DNA from: Gemmatimonas phototrophica
GTDB taxonomy: Bacteria > Gemmatimonadota > Gemmatimonadetes > Gemmatimonadales > Gemmatimonadaceae
Assembly (NCBI RefSeq): GCF_000695095.2
Contig: NZ_CP011454.1
Location: forward strand, 1 to 64,000
DNA: 64,000 nt
Direction: 5' to 3'
Made by a program: the position numbers and the translations under genes. The notes under the pieces are model-generated. The model had not been told where the DNA came from, made no database searches, and saw only the letters and a list, made by a program, of their open reading frames with translations. Below, in pieces: positions 18,556-27,137 of the stretch (position 1 is its first letter; the number at the start of each line of letters is the position of its first letter).

Positions 18556-18615
18556 TGTACTGAATGGCTGTTTAATCGTACGCTCCGGGTGACCCTTAGA
18601 ACAGGAGCTGCCGCG

Positions 18616-19362
18616 GTGAGTGCCACCCTCAATGTGTCCAACCCGACCCGCCCCAAGCGGGTGCTGATGATTGCCGCCAACCCGGCGGTCTCTCCCGTGA
18701 CCCAATGGCCGGTGGGCTTCTGGTGGGCGGAGCTGACACACCCTTACTGGGCCTTTGCGGAGGCCGGCTATGCAGTGGAGATTCGCAGCCCCATCGGGGG
18801 CGCGCTGGTCGCGGACAGCTACTCCGATCCGGAAGACAGCAGCGGCTATTCGGCACACGACATTCTCTCGCTCGGTTTCAAGCGATCGGCCACGCACGCG
18901 GCATTGCTGGCCAACACCTTGTCTATCGCCGACGTTGATGTGGAGGCCTATGACGCGCTGTTTGTGACTGGTGGGCAGTCCCCCATGATCACGTTTCGCG
19001 GGAACGTCGGCATGCAGTCGCTGGTGTCGCGCTTTTACGAAGCCGGCAAGATCACCGCGCTGGTGTGCCACGGGACCTGCCTGCTGCTGGAGACGCGGCT
19101 GTCGTCGGGGGAACTGCTCGCGCAGGGCAAAACGTGGACAGGCTTTGCCAACAGCGAGGAGAAGTTCGTCGACAGTTTTGTGGGCAAGCGCATTCAACCG
19201 TTCTGGATTGAAGACGAAGCGCGCGCCATGGCCGACACCAACTTTGTGGTAGACCAACGCTTTCGTGAATTTGCCGTGCGCGATGGCCGGCTCATTACCG
19301 GTCAGCAGCAGTTCTCCGGTGCCGCCGCGGCGCGCCTCGTGATCGAAACGCTTGGCCGTTGA
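18616..19362 (+). CDS. DJ-1/PfpI-family protein (class I glutamine amidotransferase-like)
   Basis: About 248 residues. The nucleophile elbow is ALVCHGTC, with an upstream VTGGQSPM loop; the layout matches DJ-1/PfpI proteins of the Hsp31-type branch, which act as glyoxalases or hydrolases. GTG 18616 was chosen because AGGAG (18603-18607) is well placed; residues encoded upstream look random. The gene is divergent from an HxlR regulator and is followed by a nucleotide-binding reductase, a context typical of electrophile or aldehyde detoxification. The substrate cannot be read from the sequence. Confidence 0.88.
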   Translation: MSATLNVSNPTRPKRVLMIAANPAVSPVTQWPVGFWWAELTHPYWAFAEAGYAVEIRSPIGGALVADSYSDPEDSSGYSAHDILSLGFKRSATHAALLANTLSIADVDVEAYDALFVTGGQSPMITFRGNVGMQSLVSRFYEAGKITALVCHGTCLLLETRLSSGELLAQGKTWTGFANSEEKFVDSFVGKRIQPFWIEDEARAMADTNFVVDQRFREFAVRDGRLITGQQQFSGAAAARLVIETLGR

Positions 19363-19366
19363 CCCC

Positions 19367-19396
19367 CCAGCTCCCTGCCTCCTGCCCCCTGTCTCC
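19367..19396. repeat. GGCAGG-family intergenic repeat
   Basis: A short C/T-rich stretch built of CTCCCTGCCTCCTGCCCCCTG units fills the 34-base gap between the two genes. Reverse-complement versions occur at 51343-51390 and 62083-62147. Confidence 0.6.
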
Positions 19397-20002
19397 ATGA
19401 CCATCGCCATTCTCGGTGCCGGCCGCGTCGGCACCACGCTCGGTCGTCGCTTTGCCGCCGTGGGTCACACCGTGGTGTACGGTGTGCGCTCACCCGCCGA
19501 TCCGAAACACACGGACATGCCAGGCCCCGTGTTGTCATTGGCCGATGCGGCCCAGCAGGCAGAGATGCTTGTGCTGACCAGTGCCTGGGTGGGCGCCGAA
19601 GAGACGCTGCGCGCCGCGGGTTCACTAAACGGCAAGGTGCTCGTTGATGCCACCAATCCCATTGGCCCGGGGATGGTGCTCACGCACGGCACCACCGATT
19701 CCGGTGCCGAACAAGTGGCACGCTGGGCACCGGGCGCGCGCGTCGTAAAGGCCTTCAACAGCATTGGCATGGAAGTCATGGCCAATCCGGTCTTTGCCAA
19801 CGGCTCCTCGGTGCTGTGGTTGTGCGGCGACGATGCGGCCGCGTGCGACACCGTGAGTGCGCTTGCGCAGAGCATTGGCTTTGAGCCCGTACGACTCGGG
19901 CCCTTGGTGCGCGCGCGTTTCCTCGAGCCGGCAGCACTCGTGTGGATTACCGCCAGCGCCTCACTGGGACGCGAGTTCAGCTGGGGCATTCTGCGGCGCT
20001 GA
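19397..20002 (+). CDS. NADP-dependent F420-reductase-like oxidoreductase
   Basis: A 201-residue single-domain Rossmann protein. It starts MTIAILGAGRVGTTLGRRF, a G-x-G-x-x-G dinucleotide-binding loop, and follows the F420-dependent NADP reductase fold (VLVDATNPIG, VVKAFNSIG). The real cofactor partner may not be F420. It is the third member of the HxlR / DJ-1 cluster and starts 34 bases after the DJ-1-like gene, so it is probably co-transcribed. Confidence 0.85.
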   Translation: MTIAILGAGRVGTTLGRRFAAVGHTVVYGVRSPADPKHTDMPGPVLSLADAAQQAEMLVLTSAWVGAEETLRAAGSLNGKVLVDATNPIGPGMVLTHGTTDSGAEQVARWAPGARVVKAFNSIGMEVMANPVFANGSSVLWLCGDDAAACDTVSALAQSIGFEPVRLGPLVRARFLEPAALVWITASASLGREFSWGILRR

Positions 20003-20042
20003 GTTTTCGCCCGCGGGTTGATCCGTGATGGCGAACAGTCGG

Positions 20043-20612
20043 TCAGCGTTCGCCGTGCACGCGCGCGAAGTAGTCCTGCACGTCCAGAGCGAACTGTTCG
20101 GGGTGCCCGGTCAGCTGCCATGTCAGTTGCTCCGTGAGCACTTCCGGACGGTCATCGATGGCCAGCCAGCGCTCAATGACGCGCGACTCCACATCCACAA
20201 TCCAGTACTCCACCCCTTCGCGCTGATAACGGCGCCGCTTCACCACACGATCGTAGCGGGCGGTGCTGGGGGAGAGCACTTCCACGAACAGTACGGCAGA
20301 CTCCGGCACCTCATCACGGGTCGGGGCTCGCCCGGCCGGTGTGGGCACCACGGTGATGTCCGGCTGGACCACTGTGTATGTGTCCAGCACATAGTCGAGC
20401 GGGGCGGGGAGAATGAGTGCCCGCTGACCTACGCCCGCGTAATCGTTGAGCGCCGACATAAGCAGCGACAGCGCAATCTGATGCGCCAGGACGGGGCTCG
20501 CGCTCACCAGCAGCTCCCCGTCCACACACTCAAAGCGCTTGCCCGGTTCCTCGGGCAAATTCTGCACCTCGGCCGCTGTCCAGCGGCGCTGCTCCAGGAC
20601 TGGCATAGCCAT
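20043..20612 (-). CDS. Uma2-family protein (DUF820, PD-(D/E)XK nuclease-like)
   Basis: About 189 residues. It has the DGEL, QPDITVV and EVLSPSTARYDRVVKRRRY blocks that form the PD-(D/E)XK-like core of the Uma2 family, with an N-terminal FECVDGELLVS. Members are abundant in environmental bacteria; their role is unclear, although the fold suggests nuclease activity. The start at 20612 (MAMPVLEQ) was chosen over a frame extending 23 codons upstream because GAG is spaced correctly and the extension is unlike the family. Confidence 0.85.
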   Translation of the reverse strand: MAMPVLEQRRWTAAEVQNLPEEPGKRFECVDGELLVSASPVLAHQIALSLLMSALNDYAGVGQRALILPAPLDYVLDTYTVVQPDITVVPTPAGRAPTRDEVPESAVLFVEVLSPSTARYDRVVKRRRYQREGVEYWIVDVESRVIERWLAIDDRPEVLTEQLTWQLTGHPEQFALDVQDYFARVHGER

Positions 20613-20781
20613 AGTTTGCTCGGCGATTGGCAATGTTGGCAAGGGGACATGCCGGCAGGATAGCTCGACGACTTCGTGCACGTGTCACCAAAATGACGCC
20701 GATCGCATCATTCCCACGCACGTCGGCCCGGGTTTCGCAAGGACTCCAATTTGTCAGCCCCAATGCGTAGAATCCGCGCCT

Positions 20782-23133
20782 ATGACTGCTCCTACCCTCG
20801 ATCTACTCGCCCCCGTGCTCGTGTCACGCGTGGCGACGGAACTGTCGCTGAATCCCCAGCAGGTTCAGCGCACGCTCGCCCTCTTCGCCGAGGGCGCCAC
20901 GCTCCCCTTTATCGCCCGCTACCGCAAGGAAGTCACGGGTGGACTCGACGAAGTGCAGCTCCGCGATGTGCGTGAGCGCGCCGAGTATCTCAAGGAGATG
21001 GAGGATCGCCGCGCGGCGATTCTCAAGAGTATTGAAGAGCAGGGCAAGCTCGACGATGCACTCAAGGCCACCATTCTGGCCGCCGACACCAAGCAGGCGT
21101 TGGAAGACCTCTATCTGCCGTTCAAGCCCAAGCGTCGTACCCGCGCCATGATTGCGCGCGAGCGCGGGCTGGGCCCGTTGGCGGAAACGCTCATGCAGGG
21201 CGCGATGGACGATGCCGCGATGCTGGCCCAGGCCGCGGGCTTCGTCTTGCCGGAAGTTGATGGCAAGCCCAGTGAAGTGCCGACGCCGGAAGCGGCGCTG
21301 CAAGGGGCACGGGATATTCTGGCCGAACAGATTGCCGAAGACGCCGTGGTGCGCGGGTGGGTGCGTGAAGTGACGCGCGCCAAGGGTGTGGTGAAGAGCA
21401 GCGTCCTCGCCGACAAGAAGTCTGACGACTCCAAGTTCAAGGATTACTTTGAATTTTCCGAGTCGCTGGGCACCATTCCCAGCCATCGCATGCTGGCTAT
21501 TCGTCGCGGCGAAACCGAAGGCGAACTGCTGTGGCGCATTGAAGCGCCGGTCGAAGAGATCAACGCCCGTCTGTTTTCCGAAGTGGGCACGGGCAAGAAG
21601 GCGGTGCAGCAGTTCACACTGGTGTGCGCCGATGCCTACAAGCGCTTGCTGTCGCCGGCTATTGAGGTGGAACTGCGCGTGGAACTCAAGACGCGCGCCG
21701 ACGACGAAGCCATTACCATCTTCGGCCGCAATCTCGAGCAGCTGCTGCTGGCCTCACCGGCTGGTGAGAAGAAGGTCATTGGGCTCGACCCGGGGTTCCG
21801 CACCGGCGTGAAGGTGGCGGTGGTAAGTGCCACCGGTGCGTTGGTGCACACCGACACGCTGTATCTCCATCAGGAAGATCGCTTCGCCGGCGCCGTGCGT
21901 CTCATGGTGGAGCGGTTCACCCCTGAACTCATTGCCATTGGCAATGGCACGGCGAGTCGCGAAACGGAAACGCTCACCAAGGCGGCGCTGCGGGAAATGG
22001 ACGCGCCGCGTCCACAGGTGGTGGTCGTGAACGAAGCCGGCGCGTCGGTCTATTCGGCGAGCGATCTGGCGCGCAGCGAATTTCCCGAGCTCGATGTGTC
22101 GCTGCGTGGTGCCGTGAGCATTGCGCGCCGGCTGCAGGACCCGCTGGCCGAGCTGGTGAAGATCGACCCCAAGAGCATCGGGGTGGGGCAGTATCAGCAC
22201 GATGTGAACCAGACGCGCCTCAAGCAGCGCCTTGATGACATTGTGGAGAGCTGCGTGAATCGCGTGGGCGTGGAGATCAACACCGCGTCGTCGGCGCTGC
22301 TGGGCTACGTGGCCGGTATTGGCCCCAGCCTCGCGCAGTCCATTGTGTCGTTGCGCGACAGTAAGGGTGGCTTCAAGAGCCGCGGTGATTTGAAGGACGT
22401 GCCGCGTCTTGGCGCGAAGGCGTTTGAACAGGCCGCTGGGTTCTTGCGTGTACGCGGTGGAGTGCATCCGTTGGACGCCAGTGCCGTGCACCCGGAGCGC
22501 TATGCGCTGGTGGAGCGCATGGCGAAAGATCTTGGTGTGGCCGTGGGTGAGCTGGTGGGGAACGAGGCGCTCGTCGATCGCATTGCGCTGCAGCAATACG
22601 TGAGCGACGACGTGGGCATGCCCACGCTGCGCGACATCGTGGCGGAACTCAAGAAGCCGGGGCGCGACCCGCGTGCCGCGTTCGAGCCGCCCGCGTTCCG
22701 CGAAGACATTCAGAAGCCGAGCGACCTGCTCCCCGGGATGGTGCTGGAAGGGGTGGTGACGAACATCGTGGCGTTTGGCGTGTTCGTGGACATCGGCGTG
22801 CACCAGGATGGGCTGGTGCACGTGAGTCAGATTGCTGACAAGTTCGTGAAGGACCCCAACGATGTGGTGAAGGTGGGGATGAAGGTGAAGGTCACGGTGC
22901 AGAGTGTGGATTTGCCGCGGAGTCGCATTGCGCTGAGCATGCGCAGCGACGGCGGCATGGGTCCCCGGGCTGGTGCGTCAGTCGAAGGGGGGACGCGCCG
23001 TGATGTGCAGCAGAACAATCAGCAGAACAGTCCGCAGCGTGGCGGGGCGCGTCCGGCCCCGGGCAAGCCTGCGGCTAAGCCTTTTGTCCCGACCAAGGGT
23101 GCGGTGGCACCGAACGGGATTCGGTTCAAATAG
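20782..23133 (+). CDS. tex: Tex-family transcription accessory protein, S1 RNA-binding
   Basis: The protein has 783 residues. Domains run in the normal Tex order: an N-terminal helical region, a YqgF/RNase H-like domain starting near residue 333 (VIGLDPGFRTGVKVAVV), helix-hairpin-helix repeats (YVAGIGPSLAQSIVSLR), and an S1 domain near 650-720 (GMVLEGVVTNIVAFGVFVDIG). A Gly/Pro/Lys-rich tail ends the protein. Tex binds nucleic acid and influences transcription and RNA turnover. The ATG at 20782 is the natural start; earlier in-frame codons give unrelated sequence. Confidence 0.96.
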   Translation: MTAPTLDLLAPVLVSRVATELSLNPQQVQRTLALFAEGATLPFIARYRKEVTGGLDEVQLRDVRERAEYLKEMEDRRAAILKSIEEQGKLDDALKATILAADTKQALEDLYLPFKPKRRTRAMIARERGLGPLAETLMQGAMDDAAMLAQAAGFVLPEVDGKPSEVPTPEAALQGARDILAEQIAEDAVVRGWVREVTRAKGVVKSSVLADKKSDDSKFKDYFEFSESLGTIPSHRMLAIRRGETEGELLWRIEAPVEEINARLFSEVGTGKKAVQQFTLVCADAYKRLLSPAIEVELRVELKTRADDEAITIFGRNLEQLLLASPAGEKKVIGLDPGFRTGVKVAVVSATGALVHTDTLYLHQEDRFAGAVRLMVERFTPELIAIGNGTASRETETLTKAALREMDAPRPQVVVVNEAGASVYSASDLARSEFPELDVSLRGAVSIARRLQDPLAELVKIDPKSIGVGQYQHDVNQTRLKQRLDDIVESCVNRVGVEINTASSALLGYVAGIGPSLAQSIVSLRDSKGGFKSRGDLKDVPRLGAKAFEQAAGFLRVRGGVHPLDASAVHPERYALVERMAKDLGVAVGELVGNEALVDRIALQQYVSDDVGMPTLRDIVAELKKPGRDPRAAFEPPAFREDIQKPSDLLPGMVLEGVVTNIVAFGVFVDIGVHQDGLVHVSQIADKFVKDPNDVVKVGMKVKVTVQSVDLPRSRIALSMRSDGGMGPRAGASVEGGTRRDVQQNNQQNSPQRGGARPAPGKPAAKPFVPTKGAVAPNGIRFK

Positions 23134-23164
23134 GGCACCGGTAGTGGCTGACGTGGGGTGAACA

Positions 23165-23263
23165 GCTCTCACAGAGGTCACGGAGGGACGGAGAGCACGG
23201 AGCAAACAGCGTTTTGCATTGCTGTTTTCCGTGTCCTCCGTCCCTCCGTTTCTCCGTGAGAGC
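23165..23263. repeat. CACGGAGGGACGG-family inverted repeat
   Basis: The left arm (23165-23210) and right arm (23221-23263) form an imperfect hairpin of about 43 pairs around a ten-base loop. Both arms consist of CACGGAGGGACGGAG-type units. It lies between tex and the helicase gene, which are codirectional, so it may terminate tex transcription. A half-related sequence is found at 52966-53105. Confidence 0.7.
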
Positions 23264-23352
23264 TTTTCAAACCAAGCTGCCGCCGCACCCGCCCGCTGGC
23301 TAACTTGATTGGATGCTCTCTCGCGCCATGAATTGGCTTCGCCGCGGTGTCC

Positions 23353-26300
23353 ATGCTTGATCCGGAACTGGAACGTCTGTTCTCTCCCGTGTTGCGGGAG
23401 CGTGCCCGGGCATACCTCGCACCGGGGCTGATCACCTGGCGCCAGGTGCACCACAGCCGGGTGGATGCCACGGTGCAGGGGACCCAGATGTATCGGGTCC
23501 AGATTGAAGTGGACGTGCGTGATGCCCAGAGTGGCTGTACCTGTGCCTATGCCAGCGAACATGGCATGTGCAAGCATCAGTGGGCGGTGATGATGCTGCT
23601 CGACCGCGAGGGAGCACTCCCGGAAGGGTTGCACCCGGCGGCGGCCCCACTGCGCGTGGCGTTTGTCACCCCTGAGGAGCATCAGGAGTTTGCGGCGCCC
23701 CCGCGTGAGGTGGTCCCTGAGGAGCCCACAGGGCCCCAGGCCGAATGGCAGATTGCCATGCGCGCCACGGCGCTCGCGCAGCGGGCGCGGGATCTGCGAC
23801 CGGAGAGCAACCGCGCCACCGCCATGCCGGCCGACCGGCGCATTGTCTACCTCGTGCACGCCACCGAGGTCTCCGACCATCCCGGCGTGCGCGTTCAGGT
23901 GGCCACGCAGCGTCGTACCCGAGACGGGGTGTGGGAAGAATCGCGTCATTTCGGGTTTTCGGCTGATGCGTGGTTCAACGCCACCGATCCCGCGGACCGT
24001 CTGATTGCCGAAATGCTGCACGGCTCGCAGATGGTACAGCATGTGACCGGTATGCCCCCGGATGGCTTTCACGTGCCACCGCGCGCTTACGGCACCACAC
24101 TGCGCGCCATCTGTGACACCGGGCGCGCCTTGCTGGCCACCAGCCGCCGTTCGCTGGATGGGCGGGTCATGAAGTGGGACGATGGCGCGCCCTGGACCGT
24201 CGCGTTGCGCGTGGAGCGTCCCGACGCCGAACGGTATGCGCTGGTGGGAGACGTGCAGCGCGATGGGCTCTCACGCCCATTGGCCGATGTGGAGTGGGTG
24301 TCTCCCAAGGGGCTCATCATTCAGGGGGATACGCTCGCGCGCTTTGACGCGCAGGATATCTGGCCGCTGGTGCATCGCCTCTGGTACGACAGCTCACTCG
24401 ACCTGGGTGACGATCCGTCGCCGTTCCTGGCCGACTATCACCTGCTGCGTACCGCGCCCAAGCTGTCCTTGCCGCCGGGCGAATTGCAGACGGAGGCCGA
24501 CGCGGCGCCGGTGCCGTATCTGAGCATCACCAGCGGTCCCGATGCCGGACGACGATCGCAGGCGTGGCTGATGGTGCGCTTCCGCTACGGGACCGCCATG
24601 GTGGATGCGCAGTCACCGGCTCCCACCACCTTCGATCGCAACACGCGGACGCTGTACCGGCGCCGCATGGCCGCCGAACGCAATGCCGTCACGCGGTTGC
24701 GCGCGCTGGGCGCACTGGAGATGTACTCCCATGTGAACCATCGCATGGGGCTCACCATGTCGTCGCATCTGTTGCCACGCGCCACCGCCACGCTGGTGCG
24801 TGAAGGGTGGCAGGTGGAGACCGATGGTGCGTTGCTGGTAGCCCCCGGCAAACTCGAGATCAGTCTCTCGTCGGGGATCGATTGGTTCGACCTGCACGGC
24901 GGCGTGCGCTACGGGGAGCAGATGGCCTCGTTCGCGGCGGTGCTGGCGGCCGCTGCGGCCGGCGAGGAACAGGTCCGGTTGCCCGATGGATCGATGGGTG
25001 TGTTGCCGATGGACCAGATTGCCACGCTGCAGGCGCTCATGGCGCTCGCCGAGCGTCGTGGAGACGCGTTGCGTTTCCGTCCGGCGCAGTTGGCCATGCT
25101 CGACGCGTTGCTCGACGAGCTCCCGGATGTGGATGTCGATGCGCACCTCGCCCACGCGCGCGCGCAGTTGCACGAATTCCGCGAGATTGCGCCGGAGCCG
25201 GTACCCGATGGTTTTGTCGGGGAGCTGCGCAACTATCAGCGCGACGGGCTGTCGTGGTTTGCGTTCCTGCGTCGCTTCCAGTTGGGCGGTTGTCTGGCCG
25301 ACGACATGGGACTCGGCAAAACGGTGCAGGTGCTGGCCATGCTGGAAGCACGTCGCGCCGAAGGAAAGGGACTGTCGCTGCTGGTGGTGCCGCGGTCGCT
25401 GGTGTTCAACTGGATGCGCGAGGCGGAGCGTTTTGCGCCTGCATTGCGGGTGCTCGATTTGAGTCATGCCGAGCGTGAGATCGATGCGCTTGATGCGGCG
25501 GATGCCGATGTGGTGGTCTCCACGTACGGGACATTGCGCCGGGACATTGACCGGTTGGGATCGCGCCGGTTTGACTATGTGGTGCTCGACGAAGCGCAGG
25601 CGATCAAGAACGCGAGCACAGCCACCGCAAAGGCGGCGCGGTTGCTGCAGGGCGATCATCGGCTGGCACTCACGGGCACGCCCATTGAGAACCGTATTGA
25701 GGAGCTGTGGAGTCTCTTCGAGTTCCTCAACCCGGGGATGCTGGGCGCGTCCACGCGATTCAGCACGGCGGCGCGCATGCTGGGGCAGCGCGCCGGTGAT
25801 GGCGTGACGTTACCAGGCCAGCCGCGTGATGATCTCTTTTCGCGCGCGCTGCGCCCGGTGATTCTGCGGCGCACCAAGGGGCAGGTGGCGTCGGAGCTGC
25901 CCATGCGCACGGAGCAGACGCTGGAAGTGGAGCTGGAGCCACGGCAGCGGGCGTTCTACGAGGAGCTGCGGCAGCAGTACGTGGAGAGTGTGTTTGCGCA
26001 GGTGGAGCGCGAGGGATTGTCCAAGTCGCGCATGCACATTCTTGAAGCGTTGCTGCGCTTGCGGCAGGCGGCCTGTCATCCGTCGCTGGTGGATCCGCGC
26101 AAGGCGGCGCTGCCGTCGGCCAAGCTCGATGTCATTGTGCCGTCGCTGCAGGAAATTGCCAACGAGGGGCACAAGGCGCTGGTCTTTTCGCAGTTCACGA
26201 GTTTTCTGTCGTTGCTGCGCAACCGGCTGGATGCGCAGGGGATTCCCTACGAGTATCTCGACGGCAAGACACGCGACCGTCAGGCCCGAGTGGAGCGGTT

Positions 26301-26622
26301 CCAGTCGGCCGAGGGGCCGCCGCTCTTTCTCATCAGTCTCAAGGCGGGTGGGCACGGGCTCAACCTCACCGCGGCCGAGTATGTGTTTCTGCTCGATCCG
26401 TGGTGGAACCCGGCGGTGGAAGCGCAGGCGATTGACCGCGCGCACCGTATTGGTCAGACCCGGCATGTGCTGGCCACGCGGGTAGTGGCGCGCGATACGA
26501 TCGAGTCCAAGATTCTCGAGCTGCAGGCGAGCAAGCGGGCGCTGGCGGACTCTATCCTTTCCGAGGACCGCGGGGGATTGGCCAGCATTGGACGCGACGA
26601 ACTGGCGTTGTTGCTCAGCTAG
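23353..26622 (+). CDS. SNF2-family helicase with SWIM zinc finger
   Basis: About 1,089 residues. Near residues 60-75 there is a SWIM motif (CTC, then CKH). A long middle region of unknown fold follows, then an SNF2 ATPase: Walker A DDMGLGKT near residue 650, DEAQ box (VVLDEAQAIKN), LTGTPIENRIEELWSLFEFLNPG, and motif VI (DRAHRIGQTRHV). Such bacterial SNF2 proteins translocate on double-stranded DNA; the specific role is unknown. ATG 23353 was used; a GTG two codons upstream is also possible. The flanking repeat elements isolate it from both neighbours. Confidence 0.92.
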   Translation: MLDPELERLFSPVLRERARAYLAPGLITWRQVHHSRVDATVQGTQMYRVQIEVDVRDAQSGCTCAYASEHGMCKHQWAVMMLLDREGALPEGLHPAAAPLRVAFVTPEEHQEFAAPPREVVPEEPTGPQAEWQIAMRATALAQRARDLRPESNRATAMPADRRIVYLVHATEVSDHPGVRVQVATQRRTRDGVWEESRHFGFSADAWFNATDPADRLIAEMLHGSQMVQHVTGMPPDGFHVPPRAYGTTLRAICDTGRALLATSRRSLDGRVMKWDDGAPWTVALRVERPDAERYALVGDVQRDGLSRPLADVEWVSPKGLIIQGDTLARFDAQDIWPLVHRLWYDSSLDLGDDPSPFLADYHLLRTAPKLSLPPGELQTEADAAPVPYLSITSGPDAGRRSQAWLMVRFRYGTAMVDAQSPAPTTFDRNTRTLYRRRMAAERNAVTRLRALGALEMYSHVNHRMGLTMSSHLLPRATATLVREGWQVETDGALLVAPGKLEISLSSGIDWFDLHGGVRYGEQMASFAAVLAAAAAGEEQVRLPDGSMGVLPMDQIATLQALMALAERRGDALRFRPAQLAMLDALLDELPDVDVDAHLAHARAQLHEFREIAPEPVPDGFVGELRNYQRDGLSWFAFLRRFQLGGCLADDMGLGKTVQVLAMLEARRAEGKGLSLLVVPRSLVFNWMREAERFAPALRVLDLSHAEREIDALDAADADVVVSTYGTLRRDIDRLGSRRFDYVVLDEAQAIKNASTATAKAARLLQGDHRLALTGTPIENRIEELWSLFEFLNPGMLGASTRFSTAARMLGQRAGDGVTLPGQPRDDLFSRALRPVILRRTKGQVASELPMRTEQTLEVELEPRQRAFYEELRQQYVESVFAQVEREGLSKSRMHILEALLRLRQAACHPSLVDPRKAALPSAKLDVIVPSLQEIANEGHKALVFSQFTSFLSLLRNRLDAQGIPYEYLDGKTRDRQARVERFQSAEGPPLFLISLKAGGHGLNLTAAEYVFLLDPWWNPAVEAQAIDRAHRIGQTRHVLATRVVARDTIESKILELQASKRALADSILSEDRGGLASIGRDELALLLS

Positions 26623-26632
26623 AACGGCGGTT

Positions 26633-27015
26633 GGGGGTGGGCTTTGGTGTGGGCTCCGGCGCGCGGCGCCCCCCAGCCCCTTGGCGCGTTGCTTCGGGGG
26701 TGGCCGAGCAATGCTGGCGCATTGCCGGCGTCACCCCCTCAGAGACGCGCGGTCGGGGCTGGTGGGCGTCGCGCGCCGTTATCCTCGGGCGCACCACGGC
26801 GGTCGTGGTGCCTACGCGATAGTGCTTCCGCGTCGCTTCGCTCGCTCATCTCTAGCCCGGGCGCTTATATGCGTCGGTGAGCCCGGCGCGGGCCCACACC
26901 TCCGCCGCGCGTCTCTGAGGGGGTGACGCCGGCGCCGCGCGAGCGGCGCACGGCCACCCCCGAAGCAACGCGCGAAGGAGTGTGTGGGGTCGCGCCGGTC
27001 GGTCGCGCGCACGAC
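26633..27015. repeat. GC-rich hairpin element, copy 1
   Basis: An element of about 380 bases shared with 40425-40801 and 54541-55116. It carries two large hairpins in opposite orientation: a left one at 26696-26738 (inner stem GCAATGC/GCATTGC) and a right one at 26919-26961 (inner stem GCGCCGC/GCGGCGC). Between them is the conserved block GGTCGTGGTGCCTACGCGAT. The CGAAGCAACGCG segment following the right hairpin occurs once. The remaining bases to 27137 show nothing I recognise except the tldD leader. No transposase or coding region is supported. Confidence 0.85.
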
Positions 27016-27137
27016 CGCAACCATTGCGCGCCCAGGCCGTGTCGAAACGAAGCCGCCCTCGGCGGCGTACGTGTTGGCACGCAGCGAGCCCGGTCGGGCC
27101 CGCATCCCACCTGCATGGCGGAGTCTGCTTTACCCTC

